Assembly (NCBI GenBank): GCA_013812805.1
Contig: JACCSV010000009.1
Span: 1-18,387, forward strand
DNA length: 18,387 bases
DNA from: Sphingomonas sp.
GTDB lineage: Bacteria; Pseudomonadota; Alphaproteobacteria; Sphingomonadales; Sphingomonadaceae
Direction: 5' to 3'
Made by a program: the position numbers and the translations under genes
Shown: positions 1 to 6,997 of the stretch, piece by piece
Position numbering within the stretch: position 1 is the stretch's first letter
How the letters are laid out: the number at the start of each line of letters is the position of its first letter
The notes under the pieces: model-generated
The model's input: the letters and a program-made list of their open reading frames with translations, nothing else
Databases searched by the model: none
What the model was told of the DNA's origin: nothing

Positions 1-65
1 ACCGCGGCGAGCGTCGCGTCCTTGAGCTGCCCGCCTTCATGTTCGACAAGAACGAGCGTCTTCAT
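1..65 (-). CDS. etfA: Electron transfer flavoprotein alpha subunit, N-terminal fragment
   Basis: Only the first 21 codons are inside the window. The reading begins MKTLVLVEHEGGQLKDATLA, the usual opening of EtfA (FixB family), the FAD-carrying subunit of the heterodimeric flavoprotein that passes electrons from acyl-CoA and other dehydrogenases to ETF-ubiquinone oxidoreductase. Its ATG overlaps the etfB stop as ATGA (62-65), so the two subunits are translationally coupled, as expected for a 1:1 complex. The FAD-binding C-terminal domain lies beyond the left edge. The call rests on the short N-terminus plus its position directly after etfB. Confidence 0.88.
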   Translation of the reverse strand, partial: MKTLVLVEHEGGQLKDATLAA

Positions 66-811
66 CCCACCACTCCGGTTTCGCGCAATTTGTCGATCAG
101 CTCGTCGACCGAGGCGACCTTGACGCCGGCCTGGCGCTTGGACGGCTCCGCGACCTTCAGAGTCTCCAGCCGCCGCGCCGTGTCGACGCCGTAATCGCCG
201 GGAGACTTCATCGCCAGCGGCTTAGACTTGGCCTTCATGATGTTGGGCAGCGACGCGTAGCGCGGCTCGTTGAGGCGCAGGTCGGTGGTGACCACGGCCG
301 GAAGCTTGAGGTCGACGGTTTCGAGCCCGCCATCGACTTCGCGAGTGACACTCACGCGGCCGTCTGCGGGCTCCACCTTGCTGGCGAAGGTACCCTGCGG
401 CCAGCCAAGCAGTGCCGCAAGCATCTGCCCAGTTTGGTTGCAATCGTCGTCGATCGCCTGCTTGCCGAGCACCACCATGCCGGGCTGCTCTTCCTCGACG
501 ATCTTGGCGAGGATCTTGGCCACCGCCAGCGGCTCGACCTCTTCGTCAGTCTGCACGAGGATGGCGCGGTCGGCGCCCATCGCCAGCGCCGTGCGAAGCG
601 TCTCCTGCGCCTTTTGCGGCCCGATCGAGACGGCGACGATTTCGGTCGCGACGCCCTTCTCCTTGAGCCGGATCGCTTCCTCGACGGCGATCTCGTCGAA
701 CGGGTTCATGCTCATTTTGACGTTGGCGAGATCGACGCCCGAGCCGTCCATCTTGACCCGCGGTTTGACGTTGTAATCGATCACCCGCTTGACCGCGACT
801 AGCAGCTTCAC
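62..811 (-). CDS. etfB: Electron transfer flavoprotein beta subunit
   Basis: EtfB is the AMP-binding subunit of the soluble electron transfer flavoprotein, which collects electrons from fatty-acid and amino-acid catabolic dehydrogenases. The 249-residue product is full length for the family. It starts MKLLVAVKRVIDYNVKPRV and has the GKQAIDDDCNQTGQ segment near residue 115. Near residue 180 it carries the beta-ETF signature LRLNEPRYASLPNIMKAK, which holds the loop that docks onto partner dehydrogenases, so it is a housekeeping (group I) ETF. The start codon is GTG (809-811), sharing GTGA with the stop of the upstream 75-aa ORF; the stop shares ATGA with etfA. It is therefore a coupled member of the sucC-orf75-etfB-etfA operon. 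Confidence 0.96.
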   Translation of the reverse strand: MKLLVAVKRVIDYNVKPRVKMDGSGVDLANVKMSMNPFDEIAVEEAIRLKEKGVATEIVAVSIGPQKAQETLRTALAMGADRAILVQTDEEVEPLAVAKILAKIVEEEQPGMVVLGKQAIDDDCNQTGQMLAALLGWPQGTFASKVEPADGRVSVTREVDGGLETVDLKLPAVVTTDLRLNEPRYASLPNIMKAKSKPLAMKSPGDYGVDTARRLETLKVAEPSKRQAGVKVASVDELIDKLRETGVVG

Positions 812-1035
812 TCAGCGCGCTCCGCATCTTCGTCTTCCACAAGATTGAATGACTGAACCTCGCTGTATGTGTCGCCAGCCCATTCGTATATTTCGCCAGC
901 CCCCGCTTCACGGGCAGCGCGTTCACGCTCGAAAAACTTCTCCGCGTCCTCAAGCGAGTCGAAAAAAAACTGATCTTCACGCCACAAGCTGACGGAATGA
1001 GTCATTTGGGGATCGTTTCGTTGGACGCGCGGCAT
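808..1035 (-). CDS. Small acidic protein of unknown function (75 aa) between sucC and etfB
   Basis: I do not recognise this 75-residue protein. It is rich in acidic and aromatic residues (segments SLWREDQFFFDSLEDAEKFF and EIYEWAGDTYSEVQSFNLVE) and ends in an acidic tail. It has no signal peptide, membrane segment or cysteine, so it is probably cytoplasmic. A strong Shine-Dalgarno (AGAGGAGAAAGT before ATG) lies in the 15-bp gap after sucC, supporting this start over an internal ATG at codon 11. Its stop overlaps the etfB GTG start by 4 bp, so etfB translation probably depends on it. The coding sequence looks less GC-rich than its neighbours. The FFFDSLEDAEKFFERER stretch resembles small proteins that process a residue-by-residue field description, but no function is assigned. 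Confidence 0.8.
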   Translation of the reverse strand: MPRVQRNDPQMTHSVSLWREDQFFFDSLEDAEKFFERERAAREAGAGEIYEWAGDTYSEVQSFNLVEDEDAERAE

Positions 1036-1050
1036 ACTTTCTCCTCTAAA

Positions 1051-2250
<1,200 letters not shown>

Positions 2251-2282
2251 CGCGCCGGCCCTTAAGCAGATAGTCGGCAGCG

Positions 2283-3365
2283 ATGCAAAACGATCCCCGC
2301 CCCCCGCGCAAGATCATCCACGTCGACATGGACGCCTTTTACGCGTCGGTGGAGCAGCGCGACGATCCGGCGCTGCGAGGCCGTCCGGTGGCGGTCGGCG
2401 GCGGGCATCGCGGAGTCGTCGCGGCGGCGTCGTACGAAGCACGAGTGTTCGGCGTGCGCTCGGCGATGCCGTCGGTGACGGCCAAGCGCCGGTGCCCGGG
2501 ACTGATCTTCGTCAAGCCGAGGTTCGACGTCTATCGCTCGGTGTCGCAGCAGATCCGCGCGATCTTCGCCGATTATACCGAGCTGATCGAGCCGCTGAGC
2601 CTCGACGAAGCCTATCTCGACGTCACCGAGGATCGGCTCGGACTGGGCACCGCCCGCGCGATCGCCGAGGACATCCGGCGCCGGATTCGCGAGGAAACCG
2701 GGCTTACCGCCTCGGCGGGCGTGTCATACTGCAAGTTCATCGCCAAGCTCGCCTCCGACCAGCGCAAGCCGGACGGGCTGTGCGTGATCACGCCCGACAA
2801 GGCCGCCGATTTCGTGGCCGGCCTCCCGGTTGCCCGGTTTCACGGGATCGGCCCGGTGACCGCACGCAAGATGGAAGCGCTGGGAATCGAAACCGGCGCC
2901 GATCTGAAGGCCTGGAGTCTTCCGGAGCTGGAGGCGCGGTTCGGCAGCTCGGGCGGCTGGTATTGGCGTATCTGCCGCGGCATCGACGACCGCGAGGTCC
3001 GACCGGACCGGCCGTACAAGTCGGTCAGCGCCGAGCGAACCTTCGACGAGGACCTGAGCGAGCCCGAGCGCCTCGCCGTGGAACTCGAGCGGATCGCGGG
3101 ATTCGCCTGGGCCAGGGTCGAGCGTGCCGCGGTCACTGGCCGGACGGTCACTCTGAAAGTGAAATACGGCGACTTCACCATCATTACCCGCTCGAGGAGC
3201 TTCTGCTCGCCGGTGGAGACGCTGACTGACTTTTCGATCGCGGGGCAGGAGCTTCTGGCGGCGGTCTTTCCGGTCCGGAAGGGAGTTCGGCTGCTCGGCC
3301 TCGGGCTGCATAACCTAAGTGAAGGCGAGCCGGAGCAGCCCCGCCAACTGGGACTGGCAATCTAG
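2283..3365 (+). CDS. dinB: DNA polymerase IV (Y-family translesion polymerase)
   Basis: DinB is an error-prone Y-family polymerase that bypasses damaged template bases. The 360-residue protein has the N-terminal catalytic motif KIIHVDMDAFYASVE with Asp15 as a metal ligand and Tyr20 at the steric-gate position, and the second catalytic pair Asp108-Glu109 in SLDEAYLD. The helix-hairpin-helix segment FHGIGPVTARKMEALGI lies near 186-202, and the little-finger domain follows. The last residues, QLGLAI, resemble the C-terminal beta-clamp-binding peptide of E. coli Pol IV (QLVLGL). It is divergent from sucC with a 32-bp gap, so its promoter must lie largely within sucC. No canonical alphaproteobacterial LexA box (GTTC-N7-GTTC) was found just upstream, so SOS control is not supported here. 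Confidence 0.96.
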   Translation: MQNDPRPPRKIIHVDMDAFYASVEQRDDPALRGRPVAVGGGHRGVVAAASYEARVFGVRSAMPSVTAKRRCPGLIFVKPRFDVYRSVSQQIRAIFADYTELIEPLSLDEAYLDVTEDRLGLGTARAIAEDIRRRIREETGLTASAGVSYCKFIAKLASDQRKPDGLCVITPDKAADFVAGLPVARFHGIGPVTARKMEALGIETGADLKAWSLPELEARFGSSGGWYWRICRGIDDREVRPDRPYKSVSAERTFDEDLSEPERLAVELERIAGFAWARVERAAVTGRTVTLKVKYGDFTIITRSRSFCSPVETLTDFSIAGQELLAAVFPVRKGVRLLGLGLHNLSEGEPEQPRQLGLAI

Positions 3366-3383
3366 GGTCAGTTGTGATATAAA
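3354..3383 (+). promoter_or_regulatory. Possible carD promoter
   Basis: A TATAAA (3378-3383) sits in the most AT-rich patch between dinB and carD. A CTGGCA-like -35 lies 18 bp upstream (3354-3359), overlapping the dinB end. It would give carD a leader of about 135 nt. The -35 is weak, so this is a guess from base composition and spacing. Confidence 0.25.
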
Positions 3384-3393
3384 ATTGTCATGC

Positions 3394-3419
3394 AAGCCGC
3401 CGCGAGTCCGCTGCGGCTT
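3394..3419 (+). other. Hairpin in the dinB-carD gap
   Basis: AAGCCGC (3394-3400) and GCGGCTT (3413-3419) form a perfect 7-bp stem around a 12-nt loop. No T-run follows, so it is not a convincing intrinsic terminator. If carD is transcribed from the TATAAA at 3378, it would lie in the carD 5' leader. The rest of the 160-bp gap (3366-3525) shows nothing else I can name. Confidence 0.4.
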
Positions 3420-3525
3420 AAACTTTAGCAGGAACCATATCAGGCAGGGAGCCGCGGCCACCGGGTCGTTTTGGGGGGCGATGCAGTTGCACCGGCTCTC
3501 TCTGCCGCAAATGGAAAGGTGAGTA

Positions 3526-4059
3526 ATGGCTGCAAAGGCGCTTAGCTTCGACGTCGGCGATTATGTTGTCTACCCCAAGCACGGCGTTGGCCGCGTTGTC
3601 GAGCTGCAAAGCACTGAGATCGCAGGGACCCGGCTGGACCTCTACGTGCTGCGCTTCGAAAAGGAGCGGATGACGCTTCGAGTCCCGGTCAACAAGGCCG
3701 ATGCGGTGGGCATGCGCAAGCTGTCGAGCGACAAGACGATGAAGGACGCGCTGGAGACGCTCAAGGGCAAGCCCAAGGTCAAGCGTACCATGTGGTCGCG
3801 CCGAGCCCAGGAATATGAAGCCAAGATCAACTCGGGCGACCTGACGTCGATCGCCGAGGTGGTGCGCGACCTGTTCCGTCCCGACGACGCCCCCGAGCAA
3901 AGCTACTCCGAGCGGCAGATTTTCGAGGCTGCATCGTCGCGGCTGGCCCGTGAGCTCGGCGCCATGGAAGGCACCGACGAGAAGGGTGCGCTGGTCAAGC
4001 TGCTTGAGATCCTCAACGACGCCGCGGTGATTCACCACAAGGCGAAAGAGCCGGCGTAA
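3526..4059 (+). CDS. carD: CarD/CdnL-family RNA polymerase-binding regulator
   Basis: CarD/CdnL proteins bind the RNA polymerase beta subunit and stabilise open promoter complexes, notably at rRNA and housekeeping promoters. The 177-residue protein has the Tudor-like RNAP-interaction domain at the N-terminus (FDVGDYVVYPKHGVGRVVEL, about 8-27, through LRFEKERMTLRVPV near 55). A basic helical C-terminal domain contains KPKVKRTMWSRRAQEYEAKI; Trp90 there is a candidate for the tryptophan that wedges into the promoter in mycobacterial CarD. Shine-Dalgarno AAAGGTGAG precedes the ATG. It stands alone between dinB and its own strong terminator at 4081-4114, so it is probably monocistronic. Family membership is secure; the precise role in this organism is inferred from CdnL homologues. 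Confidence 0.95.
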   Translation: MAAKALSFDVGDYVVYPKHGVGRVVELQSTEIAGTRLDLYVLRFEKERMTLRVPVNKADAVGMRKLSSDKTMKDALETLKGKPKVKRTMWSRRAQEYEAKINSGDLTSIAEVVRDLFRPDDAPEQSYSERQIFEAASSRLARELGAMEGTDEKGALVKLLEILNDAAVIHHKAKEPA

Positions 4060-4080
4060 CGCAGGCTCACGAACTTCTAG

Positions 4081-4114
4081 AAGGGGCGCGGCCACGGCTG
4101 CGCCCCTTTTTTTT
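4081..4114 (+). terminator. Rho-independent terminator of carD
   Basis: AAGGGGCGC (4081-4089) pairs perfectly with GCGCCCCTT (4100-4108) around a 10-nt loop. An uninterrupted T-run continues to 4114. It begins 21 bp after the carD stop. This is the clearest intrinsic terminator in the window. Confidence 0.93.
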
Positions 4115-4118
4115 GCGC

Positions 4119-4147
4119 TTGCTGCTACATCTGTCCCACTGTATGAC
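4119..4147 (+). promoter_or_regulatory. Putative sigma-70-type promoter for the DUF2807 pair
   Basis: TTGCTG (4119-4124) and TATGAC (4142-4147) are separated by 17 bp. They lie directly after the carD terminator and about 35 bp before the lipoprotein start. Position and spacing are right; the hexamers match consensus only moderately. Confidence 0.35.
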
Positions 4148-4180
4148 TGATGTAATACACGTGAACAGGGAGTCGCCCCA

Positions 4181-4900
4181 ATGCGCATCGCCTCGATCAT
4201 CGCCATCACCGCCGCGCTGGCCGCAGCCGGCTGCAGCCAAACCCAGGCTCAGGACGGCGGCCCTTCGGTCAACCGCACCTTTCAGGTCGGCGCCTTCCAG
4301 AGCATCGAGGTGGCGGGGCCGTACGAGGTCCGAGTCCGTACCGGCGCTGCGCCTTCGGTTTCTGCCAGTGGGCCCGAAAAGCTGATCGAGCGGCTGATCG
4401 TCGAGGTCAGGGGCGATCGCCTGGTGATCCGCCCGCGCAAGGAGAACGGCGTCAACTGGAGGGGCTCCAACGGGACCGCGCGGATCGAGGTCACGGCGCC
4501 GATGCTTCGTGCCGCGGCAATTGCGGGTTCGGGCGACATCACGGTCGACAGGATCACCGGCGACCGGTTTGATGGCAGTATCGGCGGCTCCGGCGACTTG
4601 CGGCTGGAAACGATCGACGTGCAATCGCTCAAGCTCGCGATCGGCGGATCGGGCAACGTCCACGCCGGTTCCGGCCAGGCTCGCAATGCCGAATATAGCA
4701 TCGCCGGCTCGGGCGAGATCGAGACGGGCGCGGTGCGGACCGAGACGGCGTCGATCTCGATCGCCGGTTCGGGCAGCGTCAACGGGCACGCCACCGGCAC
4801 GGCCAATGTCAGCATCGCCGGCGCGGGCGACGTCAACCTCACCGGGGGCGCCAAGTGCACGGTCTCGAAAATGGGCGCCGGCGACGTCAACTGCTCTTAA
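4181..4900 (+). CDS. DUF2807 (putative auto-transporter adhesin head GIN domain) lipoprotein
   Basis: This 239-residue exported protein has a hydrophobic signal ending in LAAAGC, with Cys18 as the probable lipidation site, followed by SQTQAQ, so it is expected to be a membrane-anchored lipoprotein. The rest matches the DUF2807 pattern: an N-terminal strand segment (FQSIEVAGPYEVRVRTG), then a run of about 20-residue units each with a glycine turn (AGSGD, GGSGD, GGSGN, AGSGE, AGSGS, AGAGD, GAGDV), as in a right-handed beta-helix. The family's molecular role is not established. Shine-Dalgarno AGGGAG precedes the ATG. A second DUF2807 gene follows 34 bp downstream, giving a tandem pair likely transcribed together. 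Two cysteines besides Cys18 lie near the C-terminus (KCTVS, NCS) and could form a disulphide. Confidence 0.88.
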   Translation: MRIASIIAITAALAAAGCSQTQAQDGGPSVNRTFQVGAFQSIEVAGPYEVRVRTGAAPSVSASGPEKLIERLIVEVRGDRLVIRPRKENGVNWRGSNGTARIEVTAPMLRAAAIAGSGDITVDRITGDRFDGSIGGSGDLRLETIDVQSLKLAIGGSGNVHAGSGQARNAEYSIAGSGEIETGAVRTETASISIAGSGSVNGHATGTANVSIAGAGDVNLTGGAKCTVSKMGAGDVNCS

Positions 4901-4934
4901 ACGGCTGTTAACCACGAGCGGCGAAGGTGCGGGC

Positions 4935-5627
4935 ATGCGTCTGCACCTATCCGCAATTGCCGCTCTCGCACTCTTCGCCGCACCCGGCGACGCAGCGACG
5001 CGCAACTTCACCGTCACCGGCTTCGACCGCATCCGAGTCGATGGCCCCTACCGGGTCAAACTGACGACCGGCGTGGCGCCGTTCGCCACCGCCGACGGAT
5101 CGCCGGCAGCACTCGACGCGGTGTCGCTGGAGGTCCAGGGGCGGACACTGATCATCCGCCGCAAGGCGGCGGTGCAGAGCAACAGCACGCAGCGCTCGGG
5201 CCCGGTTAGCATCGTGGTGGGCACGCATGAGCTTGCCGCCGCCTGGTTGAACGGTTCGGGCGGGCTGGCGGTCAATGCCGTCAAGGGACGCACCTTCGAG
5301 CTTGCCGTCTCCGGGTCGGGCGCCGCCGAGGTCGGGAAAATCAACGTCGACCGGTTGCGGGTGGCAATCTCGGGCAGCGCCAGCGTCGTGCTCGGCGGCA
5401 CTGCCGAAATTGCGACATTCTCCGTTCGGGGGCCCTCGGCGCTGGACGCGTCGGCGCTGTCGGCGGAGGCTGCGACCATCGCCGCGGAGGGCAGCTCGAC
5501 ACTCAAACTCACTGCCACCGGCACGGCCAAGGTGGATGCGAGAGGCCTTGCGACGATCGACCTCGCGGGGAAACCCGCGTGCACGATCCGGCCGAACAGC
5601 ACCGCCGAAGTCAGCGGCTGCCGCTAG
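4935..5627 (+). CDS. DUF2807 domain-containing periplasmic protein
   Basis: The ATG at 4935, preceded by AAGGTG, gives a 230-residue protein; the open frame extends upstream inside the preceding gene but has no sensible start there. Residues 1-20 form a Sec signal peptide with a likely cleavage after GDA and no lipobox, so unlike its neighbour it should be soluble in the periplasm. The mature part repeats the neighbour's layout (FTVTGFDRIRVDGPYRVKLTTG at the start, a beta-strand-rich repeat region, two C-terminal cysteines in ACTI and SGCR). Here the glycine turns have decayed: NGSGG and SGSGA remain, but later turns read SGSAS, RGPSA and EGSST. This looks like a tandem duplication followed by divergence. 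Function is unknown. Confidence 0.87.
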   Translation: MRLHLSAIAALALFAAPGDAATRNFTVTGFDRIRVDGPYRVKLTTGVAPFATADGSPAALDAVSLEVQGRTLIIRRKAAVQSNSTQRSGPVSIVVGTHELAAAWLNGSGGLAVNAVKGRTFELAVSGSGAAEVGKINVDRLRVAISGSASVVLGGTAEIATFSVRGPSALDASALSAEAATIAAEGSSTLKLTATGTAKVDARGLATIDLAGKPACTIRPNSTAEVSGCR

Positions 5628-5652
5628 CGCCAAAGGCGCGGCTCAGTTGAGC
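5627..5652. terminator. Short hairpins in the convergent gap
   Basis: GCGCC-AAA-GGCGC (5627-5639) is followed by GCTCA-GT-TGAGC (5641-5652), between the stop of the DUF2807 gene and that of the convergent CADD-like gene. The stems are only 5 bp and lack T-runs, so a terminator role is possible but weakly supported. Confidence 0.25.
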
Positions 5653-6320
5653 GAAGCGCTCGCCTCGACGCCCGAGAGGAACCCCCACAACGCGTCGGCG
5701 AGCTCTTCCGAAGCGGCCAGCGCTTCGGCCATGTCGGCCTCCGGAAGCCGGTCGAGAAGCGCTCGGCAGACGTCGCTATGCTCGACGTCGGCGCTCTGGT
5801 GGACCTTGAAGAAACGCAGCGTCGCTTCGTCGGTCACCCCGTAGCGCTCGATCAGGCCGTCGATCTTGGCGGTGGCGACCGCCGGGAACTGGCTCTCGTA
5901 GGCGTACAGCGCGCCCAGGCCCGACGCATAGGATGTGCGCGACAGCCGGCGAAAGGTCTCGATCAGGTGCTGCGTCTCGGCGTTGAGCGCCTGCCCGCGG
6001 ACCGCGTCTTCATTCTCGCCAAGGCCGCAGGCGAACATCATCCACAAGGTCGCGTGGTCCTGCTTGCCGGCGTCCAGGCCCTCCTCTTCGGCCAGGTTCT
6101 CGGCGAGCATCCGCCGGCCATCGCGGTCGGGGCAGGCGCTGTGGACGGCGCTGACCGCGCGCGGGAACGCCTCGACGTGGTGGAAATACTGCCGCGCGTA
6201 AGCGCGCAGCGTGTCCAGCGGCAGCCGCCCCTCGGTCCATGCCTGGTAGAAGGGGTGGTCGAGCATCGCGCGGCTGGCAACGGCTGCATCGATCCGGGGT
6301 GAAACTGCAAGCTTCGTCAT
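5643..6320 (-). CDS. CADD-like haem-oxygenase-fold dimetal oxygenase (putative folate/pABA protein)
   Basis: The 225-residue product resembles CADD (Chlamydia protein associating with death domains) of the TenA/PqqC-like haem-oxygenase-fold family. CADD makes p-aminobenzoate from one of its own tyrosines using a dinuclear metal site. Seen here: HPFYQAWTEGRL near residues 22-32 (Tyr25), QYFHHVEAFPR near 44-54, an acidic run at Glu78-80 with His89, Glu142 in YAYES, and His174-Asp178-His181 (H-x3-D-x2-H). The last four ligand positions coincide with the numbering I recall for chlamydial CADD; the EEEG-to-His spacing is longer. The ATG at 6320 follows a strong GGAGG Shine-Dalgarno, so the longer open frame upstream is not used. 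Family assignment is good; pABA synthesis here is inference. A generic TenA-like iron protein is the alternative. Confidence 0.82.
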   Translation of the reverse strand: MTKLAVSPRIDAAVASRAMLDHPFYQAWTEGRLPLDTLRAYARQYFHHVEAFPRAVSAVHSACPDRDGRRMLAENLAEEEGLDAGKQDHATLWMMFACGLGENEDAVRGQALNAETQHLIETFRRLSRTSYASGLGALYAYESQFPAVATAKIDGLIERYGVTDEATLRFFKVHQSADVEHSDVCRALLDRLPEADMAEALAASEELADALWGFLSGVEASASLN

Positions 6321-6344
6321 TGGCTGCCTCCATTTATCGCGATT

Positions 6345-6373
6345 CCGATACGCGCCGGGCCGACTGCGGGCAA
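6345..6373 (-). promoter_or_regulatory. Putative promoter of the CADD-like gene
   Basis: On the minus strand TTGCCC (6373-6368) and TATCGG (6350-6345) are exactly 17 bp apart. Transcription would start about 18 nt before the ATG, leaving room for the GGAGG site. Hexamers are partial matches to consensus. Confidence 0.35.
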
Positions 6374-6411
6374 GGCGCTCCAGTGCGGATTGCTGCCAGC
6401 CCCCCAGGACG

Positions 6412-6445
6412 AACGGAAACGCAACCGAAACGCTTTCGAACCGTT
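6412..6445. repeat. Tandem 11-bp repeat with nested inverted repeats upstream of the 19-aa peptide
   Basis: AACGGAAACGC (6412-6422) is followed directly by AACCGAAACGC (6423-6433), differing at one base. Overlapping them, CGAAA-CGC-TTTCG (6426-6438) is an inverted repeat, and AACGG (6412-6416) pairs with CCGTT (6441-6445). The block lies in the 154-bp gap between two divergent genes, 30 bp before the peptide start, a typical place for an operator. No regulator is identified. Confidence 0.55.
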
Positions 6446-6474
6446 GCCTGACCGAGACCAGAAGGAGCGTGCAT

Positions 6475-6534
6475 ATGTATATCGGAATCGGCGGACTAAT
6501 CCTGCTCATCATCCTGCTAGTCATCCTGTTCTGA
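6475..6534 (+). CDS. 19-residue hydrophobic peptide (putative small membrane protein)
   Basis: The frame reads MYIGIGGLILLIILLVILF and then TGA. A near-ideal Shine-Dalgarno (AAGGAG, 7 nt before ATG) precedes it. There is no charged residue; after the N-terminal glycines (Gly4, 6, 7) the chain is entirely Ile, Leu, Val and Phe, enough for one short membrane span. It sits alone on the plus strand, divergent from the CADD-like gene and convergent with the DUF1489 gene. Its size and composition recall small membrane proteins and type I toxins of the Ibs class (18-19 residues), but no antisense RNA or partner is recognised. The ribosome-binding site is the main argument that it is real; a frame this short could arise by chance. 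Confidence 0.6.
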   Translation: MYIGIGGLILLIILLVILF

Positions 6535-6556
6535 CGACCAGCCTGCGGCCAGCGCG

Positions 6557-6958
6557 CTAAACCAGCGCCAGCGCCGCGAGACGCCCGTAAAGCGGAGGCG
6601 GCAGCGAGCTAACGCCGGTGCCGTCATGCTGCTCGTCTAACGCATTCCCCCGTTCGAAATAGCGCCAGCCCTGGTGGGCGCGCTTTGGCACCGGCGTGAT
6701 CCGCATCAGTTCGGCCGCACAGACGAAGTCGATCCGGCCGTCGTTGCGATCTTCGATCCGCATGATCGCATTGCAGGCAACCAGCCGGTGCTTGACGATC
6801 CAGTAGAGGTTGCCACCGATCAGCTCGTCGGCCCGCTTTGGCCGCATCCGGGTCGGAATTCTGACCTCGCCGCCGCGCGCCCTGCGCGCCAGGCGGTTTT
6901 CGAGCGCTTCGACGCTGGCGCAGGCAACCGCGACTTTGGTCAAATGAAGGTTCGGCAC
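6557..6958 (-). CDS. DUF1489 family protein
   Basis: The product matches the DUF1489 pattern of alphaproteobacteria: N-terminal PNLHLTKVAVACASVEAL, a central TRMRPKRADELIGGNLYWIVKHRLVACNAI, and PKRAHQGWRYFE towards the C-terminus. No function is established for the family. It lacks a signal peptide or membrane segment and is probably cytoplasmic. I chose the GTG at 6958 (133 residues) because family members begin just before the xLHL motif; a TTG at 6967 would add three residues. Neither has a clear Shine-Dalgarno. The gene starts about 39 bp after the mgtE stop on the same strand and is probably co-transcribed with it. Confidence 0.85.
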   Translation of the reverse strand: MPNLHLTKVAVACASVEALENRLARRARGGEVRIPTRMRPKRADELIGGNLYWIVKHRLVACNAIMRIEDRNDGRIDFVCAAELMRITPVPKRAHQGWRYFERGNALDEQHDGTGVSSLPPPLYGRLAALALV

Positions 6959-6997
6959 CGATCGCAAGTGGCGAACAAACCAAACGCGTTCAAGCGC

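Noticed and set aside
3394..3419. Hairpin after dinB as an intrinsic terminator
   Set aside because: The stem is perfect but no T-run follows and the loop is 12 nt; it is listed only as a hairpin.
4500..4880. Repeated GSG-coding units considered as a DNA repeat array
   Set aside because: The repetition is at protein level (about 20-residue beta-helix turns); the nucleotide copies are too diverged to be a DNA repeat.
4282..4890. 202-aa minus-strand frame opposite the DUF2807 lipoprotein
   Set aside because: Proline/alanine-rich mirror of the glycine-turn repeats on the other strand; no independent support.
6415..6445. GGAAA...CGTT upstream of the 19-aa peptide, considered as an EcfG promoter
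   Set aside because: The spacing is 22 bp instead of 16-17, and the -35 is GGAAA rather than GGAAC.
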